Assembly (NCBI GenBank): GCA_036346355.1
Contig: CM070584.1
Location: 49,063,097-49,127,096 of the forward strand
DNA: 64,000 nucleotides
Origin: Rhipidocladum racemiflorum
Lineage: Eukaryota; Streptophyta; Magnoliopsida; Poales; Poaceae
Direction: 5' to 3'
The notes beneath the pieces were generated by a model. It was not told where the DNA came from. It made no database searches and was given only the letters and a program-made list of their open reading frames with translations. The number at the start of each line of letters is the position of its first letter. Position 1 is the stretch's first letter. Both the position numbers and the translations under genes were made by a program. Positions 23,473 to 32,612 of this stretch are shown one piece after another.

Positions 23473-23798
23473 CACTTCCGTGCATGTAATTGAACTTTCA
23501 TCTTTATTTGACAAAGCTCATGTCCCATATGTGGTTGAAAATTCTGAGCATGAGCACACGTGCTAGATGGCTGAGCTTGCCAGGATTACAGAGTCCACTG
23601 GTTAATTAGTCAAGTAACCTTTATGGTTCTAGCGTAGTTTTGGGAGTACCTGTATATATGTATGTCTCTGTACCAGTGTACTCTATGTATAGTTGGGTTT
23701 TATGTCGGAAAGTCTGAAGGTTTTAATCATGCTGTTGCAGATATACAGAGATAAAGTGGAATTTCAGTGCCATCTGCATCTGCCTCACTTATCAAAGC

Positions 23799-24159
23799 GG
23801 CAAAATATCCGGTGTAACCACTGTGCAACCCTACTAAAAAAAGTTCCAAAAAATTCTGAAAAAAATCATGTACATATCAACTTACCCCATCTACGTATAA
23901 AATTTCATGATCAAATACGTCCTATGCTAGAAGTTACAAAAAAGACAAATTTTCACTTGGAATCTTGCTACAGTAGATAGCACAAAATTTGTTTTTTTTG
24001 TAACTTCTAGCATAGGACGTATTTGATCATGAAATTTTATACGTAGATGGGGTAAGTTGAGATGTACATCCATGATTTTTTTGAGAATTTTTTGGAACTT
24101 TTTTTAGTAAGATTGCACGATAGTTGCACGAAAATGGTGGTTACACCGGATATTTTGCC
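23799..24159. mobile_element. 361 bp fold-back Mutator-like MITE
   Basis: The ends GGCAAAATATCC and GGATATTTTGCC are perfect inverted repeats, flanked by the perfect nine-base duplication TATCAAAGC (23790-23798, 24160-24168). The inner arms 23878-23943 and 23994-24059 are reverse complements without a mismatch over 66 bases, giving one long hairpin with a 50-base loop. It has no coding capacity. The nine-base duplication points to Mutator. Confidence 0.88.
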
Positions 24160-24168
24160 TATCAAAGC

Positions 24169-25842
24169 GGCACTACATTTCCAGTGCCTTCAAACGAAAA
24201 AAAAAAAGCTACATTTCCAGACCAATTGGGCCTCGCTTGCCACAGACCCGTCGCTGATTCTTGCAAAGTACAGTACTGCAGTGACGACTGATGAGAGGAG
24301 CAGTAGGTCACCAGGCAGGAGGTGGGCCCGGCCCACCATGGCCGGAGCCCACAGCTCAGTGGGCTACCCTAGCCTAGCCCTGGGGTTGGTGAGTTGATGG
24401 AAGGTTCTTGAGGTGCCCTAACCTCACTACTATGAGATCTCATGGCATTGTGTGGAATGGAAGCTTCAGGCCTGAGGTTCATGCATGCATGACTGATCAT
24501 GATCAGTGAAGATCCAGGTACTAGTATGTGCAATGATGATTCCATTTTATTTTGATCTTGATCTCGTTTGATTTCTCCTGCCAACACATGGCTATCCAGT
24601 GCGATCAAAATCCACTGCGGCATCTGGTCCTTAGCTTTCCGGATTGAAGTGAACTTGTTGCCTTTTTGGAGGGAAAGACGCATATTGTCAAGTGATGCGT
24701 CCGGCAATACTTGGAAGGAAAAGAAGGCGAAAAAGTGGTTTAAAAAAAAAGAAATAAGAAAGTATGAGACACACACTAGTAGAACTAGTACTACTGATGA
24801 AAGCAGGAAATGTATTGTTAATACGCAAAATGAGCTGAAGACATATGTTAACAGCGGGCAGATCTTGATCCGGCTTCACCGACATGGACAGAGATATCCC
24901 AGCATTAACTCCATTGGCCATTGCTAAGTACATTCCGTGAAAGTTAGGCCATATTAATCCCTAATTAGCTAGTCCTATGGAAAAAGATCATGGAATCTCA
25001 AGTAGCTAGGTCAGATTTTAATCCCTATTTCCCTTTGCAATCTTGTTGAATCCCCCAGTTTGCAAATGCGGGTTGCTGGGTTATGACATGTTAGCAATTC
25101 ATCAACCGCATTTCGCCATGGATCGATTCCGAATCGATTGGGAGAAGCCGGCGAGGAGGAGGGTGAGGTGTAGAGACTGGAAGAGATGACCGAGGGGCGT
25201 GTGAGCCGCGTAAAATTGATCTGACGGTTCGCAATGGAACCGTTCTATTGCGAAAAATACTCCCGAGGCCATCACCCTCTTCAATCCTAGCGGCACGTTT
25301 TCAATCGGACGGCTCCTGTGAACCCATTGCCATTCTGAAGTCCCCATTTCCTCCCTGATAAAGTTTATCAAATCCCTTCCACTTGAGCTGAACACCGCAT
25401 ATTCAGAGTTCAGATGACAATTTGTACTAGGTTAGTAATGGAGGTTTATCATGGGAAATTGAGAATCAGCATCTTCAACAGTTTTGCCAATCCTGGTGAA
25501 AAGATTCCAGTAAGACACTTGTTGGCTGTTTGTATTCAATGTTCGTACAAAGTAGAAGGGATACTGCCGTAGTGCCGTAACATTGATACCACCAAATGAA
25601 AGCAGTGGATCGGATGGACCTGAAGAAGTGAAGATGACATGCAAAACGACCATGCAGTGCATCTCACTTCACATAAGGGGGTTGTGGAATTCATTTCAGA
25701 GCATCACTTTGCAGCTACTCTACTAGATGCCCATTGGTATAGTGAGTTCCATGAGTCATTGTAAGCTTCCATTTATATATATACATTTTAGCTTTAGTCT
25801 GCGAACTAAGAATCTGTAAAAATGGAGAATCAAAAGTTCAGG
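24169..25842. other. gene-free interval
   Basis: No domain-bearing frame was found on either strand. The part from about 25440 to 25842 may be 3' UTR of the RING fragment on the minus strand. Confidence 0.35.
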
Positions 25843-26065
25843 CTAGCTGCCATGATCAGCAGTTGTCGGGAGGTAAACACGATGGTAGCTCTTCGTCCCT
25901 AGACTCTTTCTACAGGTAGGACATTTCTTCTGAGCCTTGATGGATGCCTTGATGCACTTGTCGCAAAAGATATGGCCGCAAGTTGCCGCGGACGGCTGTT
26001 CCAACTTGTTCAGACACACTGGGCAGGTAAAAACTTGTTCCTTTGGAGCAACCTTGGCACGCACT
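25843..26065 (-). pseudogene. RNF4/SLX8-like RING terminal exon (gene fragment)
   Basis: The frame encodes a C3HC4 RING finger, FTCPVCLNKL..CGHIFCDKCI..KKCPTCRKSL with C-x2-C-x11-C-x-H-x2-C-x2-C-x10-C-x2-C spacing, followed by YHRVYLP. This is the C-terminal end of RNF4/SLX8-type ubiquitin ligases, which add ubiquitin to SUMO-modified proteins in the nucleus. An acceptor-like TAATTAGCAG directly precedes the exon at 26066, and there is no ATG between the upstream stop (about 26115) and the RING. No upstream exon with SUMO-interacting motifs was recognised, so this looks like a detached 3' exon. A real gene with distant small exons is possible. Confidence 0.6.
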
Positions 26066-26083
26066 CTGCTAATTAGCACCGCG

Positions 26084-26392
26084 ATGTTTGGCTTGCGAAA
26101 GTGCGAACGACATAGTTACGAGTTCCATGCACAGCACAGAGAAATAATTGAGGATGCCCCATATTCTCGCAAGGGACTGGAGTCCACTTTACAAGGAGAG
26201 CATGATGCTTCAGTTGGACCGGTTCTGCAGAATACTGGAAGACATACTTCGAGCTCCACTTCTTTTGGGCCATGGCGCAATGTGAGCAAGAATGGAGTTG
26301 ATCTGGAGGATGCACTTGGGGATGTTTCTATTTCAGAGGAGTTGGTTTCTTTTTTAGCTTACTTTAGTGAAATGAGTAAAGACAAGCTGTGA
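26084..26392 (+). CDS. hypothetical 102-residue ORF or captured gene fragment
   Basis: From the ATG at 26084 the frame runs to TGA at 26392. Its composition is protein-like: mixed charged, polar and aromatic residues, with an acidic C-terminal stretch DLEDALGDVSISEELVSFLA. I do not recognise the family. It starts 18 bp from the RING exon, which lies on the opposite strand, so the two face away from each other and cannot belong to one transcript. It could be a gene fragment carried here by a transposon together with the RING exon. Confidence 0.35.
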   Translation: MFGLRKCERHSYEFHAQHREIIEDAPYSRKGLESTLQGEHDASVGPVLQNTGRHTSSSTSFGPWRNVSKNGVDLEDALGDVSISEELVSFLAYFSEMSKDKL

Positions 26393-26840
26393 TTGTAATA
26401 TGGGTCTTAGAAGTCCTTTCTGTTGGAAGATTGCTTTACATGTTGTTTTTTGAGTGAAAGCCAAAATGGACAAATGTATCAATGGAACTGGGACATCAAA
26501 ACTTTTGATGTCCTTTTGATCTAAAACAACGTTTGCTCCCACGGCAGCGGGAAATTGTAGTTCCAGCATCATCACCACCTTGGACCACAGGGTAGCACAG
26601 GAAATCAGATGTCACAAACACAAACATTTTTTATCTAGACTCGTTGACAGCTTATGTATATCTACCTTTACGATGTAGTCTCTTATATCAATCATTTACA
26701 ACAGAGACAGAGTATGCAGATAAAATCTCAAGTTTCACTTTCACATATAGTGCAGAACCACAGACTCACGTGATTCCGCAGTGGCCTGTTGCTTTTGTCG
26801 CTTGAAAATTACAAGGCAGCATAAGTAAAACTAGATACGT
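26393..26840. other. gene-free interval, nothing recognised
   Basis: No coding domain or terminal repeat was recognised. Confidence 0.35.
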
Positions 26841-26894
26841 GGGCGTGGCACACGTCGCGTCACCCGCAACGCGTCCACGAGCAGCGGTGCCGGT

Positions 26895-27440
26895 GCTAGT
26901 TGAAATTTTTAGAATTTTTGAGGCTTTTTCCAAAAAAGACGGCAAAATGTTGTTTTTTGGGGTCTTTTGACAAAAAAAAGTGATCCGGATGTAATTCTAA
27001 AAACTTTTGGGGCTCTTTCAAAAAAAAGAAAGCAAAATTTGGCCCAAAAAGTGATCTGAATGTAATTTAAAAAATTTCGGGGCCTTTTCCAAAAAGACGG
27101 TGAAATCCAGAGTCTTTTGGGACTTTCTGGGAAAAAGGGACCTAGACGTAATTTTTGTAATCTCGAGGAATTTTTAGAATTTTTGGGATCCTTTTACCAA
27201 GAAAACAACGAAATGCGGTTTTTTGGGGGTGTTTTGGCCAAATAAAATTGATCTGGATATAATTTTCAAAATTTTCGAGACCTTTCCCAAAAAAGACGAC
27301 GAAATTTGGGGAAAAAAAAGTGATCTGAATGTAATTTTCAAAATTTTCAAGGCCTTTCCCAAAAAGATGGCGAAATCCAGAGTTTTTGTCTTTTCGGAAA
27401 AAAAATTTAGAATTCCCGAAGACCTTTTCGCAAAAAAAAG
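26895..27440. repeat. degenerate tandem repeat, units of about 80-110 bp
   Basis: At least five units share the order TGATCTG(G/A)ATGTAATTTT, (A)AAATTTTC(G/A)(G/A)GGCC, TTTCCCAAAAAGA, GACGGCGAAAT. Spacing varies and the units are diverged. The two long antisense frames here (27142-27546) are products of the repeat. Confidence 0.6.
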
Positions 27441-27489
27441 GGCGCCACTCGCCAATGCCACGCGTTGCGCAGCAAAAAATCAGGCGAGC

Positions 27490-27580
27490 GACGACGTGCG
27501 TGGGCATTAGTCGAACCCGCGACCTCGGCTTGGCAATGAAGCGCATTACCGCTGCGCGCAGTCATTATTTTATACCAAGA
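27490..27580 (-). other. tRNA-like segment, possible SINE head
   Basis: On the minus strand GCGCAGCGGTAATGCGC, then TTGCCAA, then GGTCGCGGGTTCGACTAA follow each other with the spacing of the D arm/A box, a GCC anticodon loop and the T arm/B box of a tRNA. The acceptor and anticodon stems do not pair well, so it is not a functional tRNA. It may be the 5' head of a tRNA-derived SINE whose body is the degenerate repeat downstream on that strand. Confidence 0.35.
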
Positions 27581-27884
27581 GTAACAAAATACTTAATCCG
27601 TATTCATGGGTTTACAAAGCGGCGCAGTATGGAGCGAGCACATCGCTCTAAAATGACGTGGAGGGCGCAACGAGGCTGAAAACTTCCCGTCTTAATATAC
27701 AAAGTATGCAAAGGAGAGAAATATAGAACTCCCTCGCCCTCAAAAATAATTTGTGTTTGCACCAAAATTCGGCATGTACTGAAATCAGTCTGAAACGGAA
27801 AGGAAGTGTTCGTAAAGAAAAGAAATCGGTAAACGAATCGGAAAAGGAATCCATTTCTAAAAAGGAAAGAAAATCAGATTAAAA

Positions 27885-28335
27885 GCCGATACGGATAAAC
27901 GCACCGTATCCATGTACAACTCGGATCGGCCAGGTGTGTTATAAAAGGGACAGACGTCAAGCGAAAAGGGACCAATCCAACAACACACACCTACTTTTTA
28001 CAAGCTTTTCCTTTACATTGTTTTAGCCTTATAGATCTCTCTGCAAGTCGACGGAATCAACATAGTTGCGCATCGCCGATTGTTGATTTTGCCGATTTCA
28101 CCAGGTTTGATTCGCCCGGCTTTGTTGTATCGCCTTCTCGAAGCCGATTTTACCTTGTATCCGGATCAATTGTAACCGGTTGATCTAGTTATCCCCTAAT
28201 CGGTTCTTACCGACTAGCGAAAAGCCGATAGATCCTTGTTTATCGGCTTCGATCAAATTACAAACTCCACCTTGTCAATTTCAGGTCAAATTGACTGGCA
28301 CGCTCTGCAAACCCGGCGTTTGTCTTGTGTGTTCG
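27885..28335. mobile_element. probable LTR fragment of a grass Gypsy element
   Basis: The stretch holds a TATA-like GTTATAAAAGGGA (about 27939) followed by repeated CCGAT words (GCCGATTT, AAGCCGATAG, ATCGGCTTCG) and GTGTGTTCGAGGCTAAGGA. This resembles the promoter, R and U5 of grass Gypsy LTRs as I know them. No second LTR, terminal TG/CA pair or duplication was found, so it would be a fragment or a solo LTR. Confidence 0.35.
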
Positions 28336-28759
28336 AGGCTAAGGACCCTGCTTCACGTTTTTAGCGCGAACAATTTGTAACAAAATTCTCTCAATCATAA
28401 AGATCCCAAAGAAATTATCATGTCCAACAAGACAAGACCTGAGCCGGCATAGCACGAGAGGCGGCAGGTGTGCTCTAGGTTGTGCCTGGGCCTCGCCCAG
28501 GGGCAATACTAGGGGGGTGCACCACAAAAATTTTGAAAAACGCTACAATATCACCTCTTTAATATGTTAAATTTGTTAATTGAGTTAGTTTCGATTTTAG
28601 CGGTTTGGTACTTTTAAGACGTTAGAACTATTTATATTGTACATTGATCAAACTTTAAATATATGTATTAGATTTATAATGTTACAAAATCGTTGTACAA
28701 GACTACAAAATTATACATGTAAAATATGTGTCCCATAAAAAAAAACTAGTTTTGCCACT

Positions 28760-28881
28760 GGTCTCTTGGTGGTGAGTTGGCTGGATCGGCACAACACAAT
28801 GAGATAACGTACCGAGCAGGCACAGCACGCCAGCCCATTGGACCCATACCGATGCCGGCACGGCCGACATCCACCTCTAGT
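28760..28881. mobile_element. hAT-type MITE end fragment
   Basis: It ends CATCCACCTCTAG near 28881 and has the GGCACGGCC-rich composition of the complete hAT MITE at 45760-46327. Only one end is present. Confidence 0.45.
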
Positions 28882-29219
28882 AAGAACAAGAACCAACCCA
28901 AATACCAACAACATGCGTTCACTTGAAAGTTCAAAACCTGTCATACATATATCGTAAACTCAGTACAGAAGAAGCAACAATGCAATACTTACTCTGGCAT
29001 TACAGCAACCATAAACTCTATATTTCACTTCAAAAAGAGAAGCTATCACAAAAAGATTATGGACATTGCGCAGTGCCCAATGCCAGATAATGTCCCAGAA
29101 AATGTGAATAATAGATAGAAGGATGAAGGAAACGCAATTCCAATCTGAATCACAATGGCAAACCCCAAATTTACATTTGCAAAGAATACTGGCATTTTTC
29201 TCCATCATCGAGCCATTTT

Positions 29220-31988
29220 CTATTTGCACCATCCAAAGCACGACCAGCTCTGCAGGTGAAACAAACAGACGAATGCAAAGCTCAAATGGCGAAAGAGATC
29301 AACGAGCGAGAGAAGAATGGATGGACAAGAGCAACCAATGGCCACAAGAGCAGTTCTATGTGGAGTGCATGATTGTGCAACTCACCGATGAGGCATAGCC
29401 GTCGTCGTGCTGCTTGGAGCGGTTGCCATGCGCGGCGTCCTTGCTGACCCCCGGCGGCACCCCCGCCTGGCTCTGCTTATCCTCCCTCACCCTGTTGAAG
29501 ATGTGGGTGTAGCCGTCCGCCGACGCCGGGTTCGAGTCCCAGTCGCCGAACTTTGGCACCGCCGACACCCTCGTCGGCTGCCATTCCAACAAGCAGTACA
29601 GCATCACGTCAGTCAGCTTGCAGCACATGGTGAATTAACCGTAGTATCAAACACTGTAGAACTAAGAGGAGAGTATTACTGTCTCATTGCCGCGCGAGCC
29701 GCCCTTGGCTCGGGATCTCTCCACGGAGTTGGCGACGAGGCCGTAGCCGCCGCTCTCGGAGTAGTCGGCCCTGGACTGGCTGTACGGGTGCAGCGGCGAC
29801 GGCGACGGCGACTGCTCGACGCTGTACCCTCCGCCACCGCCGCCTGTCCGTCCGCCCGCGCCTCTTCTTGGCGGCTCGCCACCGGCGTAGGGGTTGGGGG
29901 ACAGCGGCGGCGCGTCGCTGGGCCGGCGCTCGTGGTGGGGAGGAGGAGAAGTGGGAGGAGCTGGTCTCCCCTCGGAGCGGTTCGGCGAGGCCGCGGCGAC
30001 GGAGAAGGCCTCCGGGTTCTCGACGGGGTCGTTGGGGTTGACCATCTTGCCGCCGCCTTTCCCCTTGCGCGCGTTATCGAAGTAGATCGTGTACGGCACG
30101 TTGCCGTCGTTGTCCCAGTTGCCGAACTTTGGGACGCGCGCGTTCTTCTGCTGCTGCTTCTGCATGCAACGCAAGCCGAGCAGAATCAACCATTACCACC
30201 ATTTTTCCAATCCTTTACTGTTTACTCCGGCTTGACGCGGGCGATCTGTTCCGTGTTCCAAACTCGATTTGTATTTCGGTTTTTTCTTTACATGTAATCG
30301 TACAACTCTCAACACTTGAAATAAACAAAATTACTACTTCTTTTGAATCATGAGGGATTTTCTTTCAGAAAGCCGTAAGGACACCGCTGAGCGGTCAGAC
30401 TAGCAGGAAGAATTGTTAATGGTACAACATGTCAACTTGACACGGCTGGGTAGTACTAGTGGCAGTAGATTGGTACGACTACGACCGACGAAATTAAGCA
30501 CAGAAAAAGGACACCACACGCAACGACTTCCGGCCATTTACACGCTGCATGGAGATAATCGATGGAACGTGTCAATTATCTAATCAAGAAACTAATCACA
30601 TGTCGTGACTTCACCACTTGGACTGGTCAAGGCCAAGCGGGCAAACAGGACGGGCTAATGCAGCGGTTGGTGTTTTCAGGTTTGACAATCTGCGCTTCTG
30701 GAGGCCAAGTGACAGCGCATGGTAGGTCTACCTTGCTGTCACCTTACGTTTCATTCAAATTCCAAACTGAAAGCAAGTTCAAGTCAAGAGTCGCCGATTC
30801 GTGATTCATCTCTCCTGTCTTTTGGAATTTGGTTATATAAAAAAGGAAAAAAGTCCATAAAACATTCTGAACTTTGCTTAAAATCCGTCCAGCATCCCAA
30901 ACTTTAAAACCAATTATCTAGCACCCTAAACTTTCCAATTCGTTTAACACTCTACGCTGGTTTTGTAGGGAGAAAGTCCATATAGCACCCTAAACTTTGT
31001 TCAAAAATCTGTCCTAATAACCCAAACTTTGAAACCAATTATCTAGCACCTCGAACTTTACAATCCCGTTCGTTGAACACCCTAACTTTTAACTGGTTTT
31101 GGGGGTGTTAAACGAATGAGATTGGAAAGCTTGGGGTTCTGGATGACCAATTTCAAAGTTTAAAGTGTCAGTGGACTTTTGAACAAATTTCAGGGCGTTA
31201 TATGGACTTTTCGCCCTACAAAACTAGCTTAGGGTGTTAAATAAACGGTATTGGAAAGTCCATGGTGCTAAATAACCGGTTTCAAAGTTTAGGATATCGT
31301 GTGAACTTTTGAGCTAAGTTCATGGTGTTATATGGATTTTTCATATAAAAAATCAATCTTCACGTAAGGGTTAAGAGTTATTCTCGAAAATATCTTCATG
31401 CAAGAGCTATCAATTGTATACCCAGGAGGCCAGGACGTCACAGTGAGTTAACCTGCCTACATCTCTAGATGCGCGTATAATAATTTATGGGATGAATACT
31501 ATAGAGATAATAAAACTTAAATGTGATCGAAAGATACATCTCAACTGTCAAGAAATAAGACTTGGCGCACATTAGCTCTGCACGTCAGGGGATTCACTCG
31601 TTCACACAAGAAAAAAGGCCTCTAATTCTAATTTGCTGGCTTTATGTGTATTGCAATTCAAGTGCTGCAAAATAGGTTGGTTCAGGGCTCTTGTCTGCAA
31701 GCAATCATAGGTGATCTTGTTGTTCTTCCGTCGGAAAATTCAGACTCAGATATCGCACACAGAAAACCATACAACAAGACCTACACCAACCGCACAAACA
31801 AATCGAGCTCCTCGAAAGACGAGAGTCAATTAAGAAACTGTTGTAGGAAAAAGATGCTCTTACAAAAAACAAGATCAAAACTAGCTTATGATCGATAAGT
31901 TAACGGGGAACCGCGGCACGCAACGGAGAGAAAACCATTCGAGGGGACATGGAAGAGCAAGGAATTAGGGAGAGCAACTTACTGCCAT
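29220..31988 (-). CDS. RIN4: RIN4 (RPM1-interacting protein 4) homologue, four exons
   Basis: RIN4 is a membrane-tethered regulator of plant immunity and a target of bacterial effectors. Spliced on the minus strand, coding exons are 31983-31988 (ATGGCA), 29680-30159, 29386-29577 and 29220-29249, all phase 0, giving 235 residues. Donors are GTAAGT, GTAATA and GTGAGT; each acceptor ends CAG. The N-terminal NOI domain (about residues 11-50) has VPKFGNW at 11-17 and the C-terminal NOI (about 166-205) has VPKFGDW at 169-175; both carry the PxFGxW core cut by the protease AvrRpt2. The middle is Pro/Gly/Ser-rich and disordered. The end SWSCFGWCK has Cys residues that in the family are acylated for membrane anchoring. 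The tiny first exon is inferred from its Kozak context, donor and fit to the family N-terminus. An in-frame ATG at 30165 lies in the intron end and is less likely as start. Confidence 0.9.
30836..31347. mobile_element. fold-back repeat inside RIN4 intron 1
   Basis: The left part GAAAAAAGTCCATAAAACA and the right part TGTTATATGGATTTTTCAT are inverted, and further pairs follow inward (CTAAACTTT.. / ..AAAGTTTA, GTTTAACAC / GTGTTAAAC) with a centre near 31090. Words such as CCCAAACTTTGAAACC recur in each arm. It is non-coding and lies between the two-codon first exon and exon 2. Its target duplication was not resolved. Confidence 0.6.
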
Positions 31989-32065
31989 GTTGATCCCAGT
32001 GCAGAGAGAGACCTGATCCCGGGGCTCTGAAATTTGTCGAACGGTGGCCGGCAAGAGGGGGATGG

Positions 32066-32073
32066 ATATATGT
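32066..32073 (-). promoter_or_regulatory. candidate TATA box of RIN4
   Basis: CATATATCC on the minus strand lies about 80 bp before the inferred RIN4 start codon, a plausible distance. No other support. Confidence 0.3.
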
Positions 32074-32075
32074 GT

Positions 32076-32612
32076 GTTGTTTCTTCCTCCTGGGCTCCTG
32101 GCTAGCAGCTAGCTTGTTGTTCTTATCAGGGCGGCAGGGCAGGGCTATAACTCCGAGAAAGGGACGAGGAAAGGCCGGTTGCTTTCTTACAAGGAGCTGT
32201 TCGCCAAGGAGGCACCTCCTCTTCGCTAGTGTTTGTTTCTCGGAAGCTACTAGCGCCCGATCCGAAGCTCTACCGCTTCTACCCTTAGATATGTGTTTCG
32301 ATCGCAACATGAACGGTTTAATACCCTTCCCACAACCCAAAGGCAACGTGGAATTAGGGCTAAAAAAAAGCTTTGTGAGGATTGGCTCGGTTTAAAATTG
32401 CTCCAATTACACTCGTTTTTTGATTAATCATTGAATGAGTTAATTTTAAATGAAATTGGTTTTTACTCTGGCTCGGCTCGACTCGTTGGTTTGATTCTAA
32501 AAATACTTCCAAATTATAAATAAAATTATATTAAATCAAACCGTGTCAATTTCGAAAAAAGCTCTAAAAAATGATGACTTGGCTCGATTTACACCCCTAC
32601 ATGGAATGCCCA
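32076..32612. other. intergenic, RIN4 upstream region
   Basis: The stretch 32380-32605 ends GGCTCGATTTACACCCCTA, a terminus seen in grass MITE-like repeats, but the matching left end was not found. Nothing else recognised. Confidence 0.35.

Noticed and set aside
27490..27580. functional tRNA-Gly (GCC) gene
   Set aside because: D-arm and T-arm words are present but acceptor and anticodon stems do not pair and the T-arm ending is degenerate; kept only as a tRNA-like segment.
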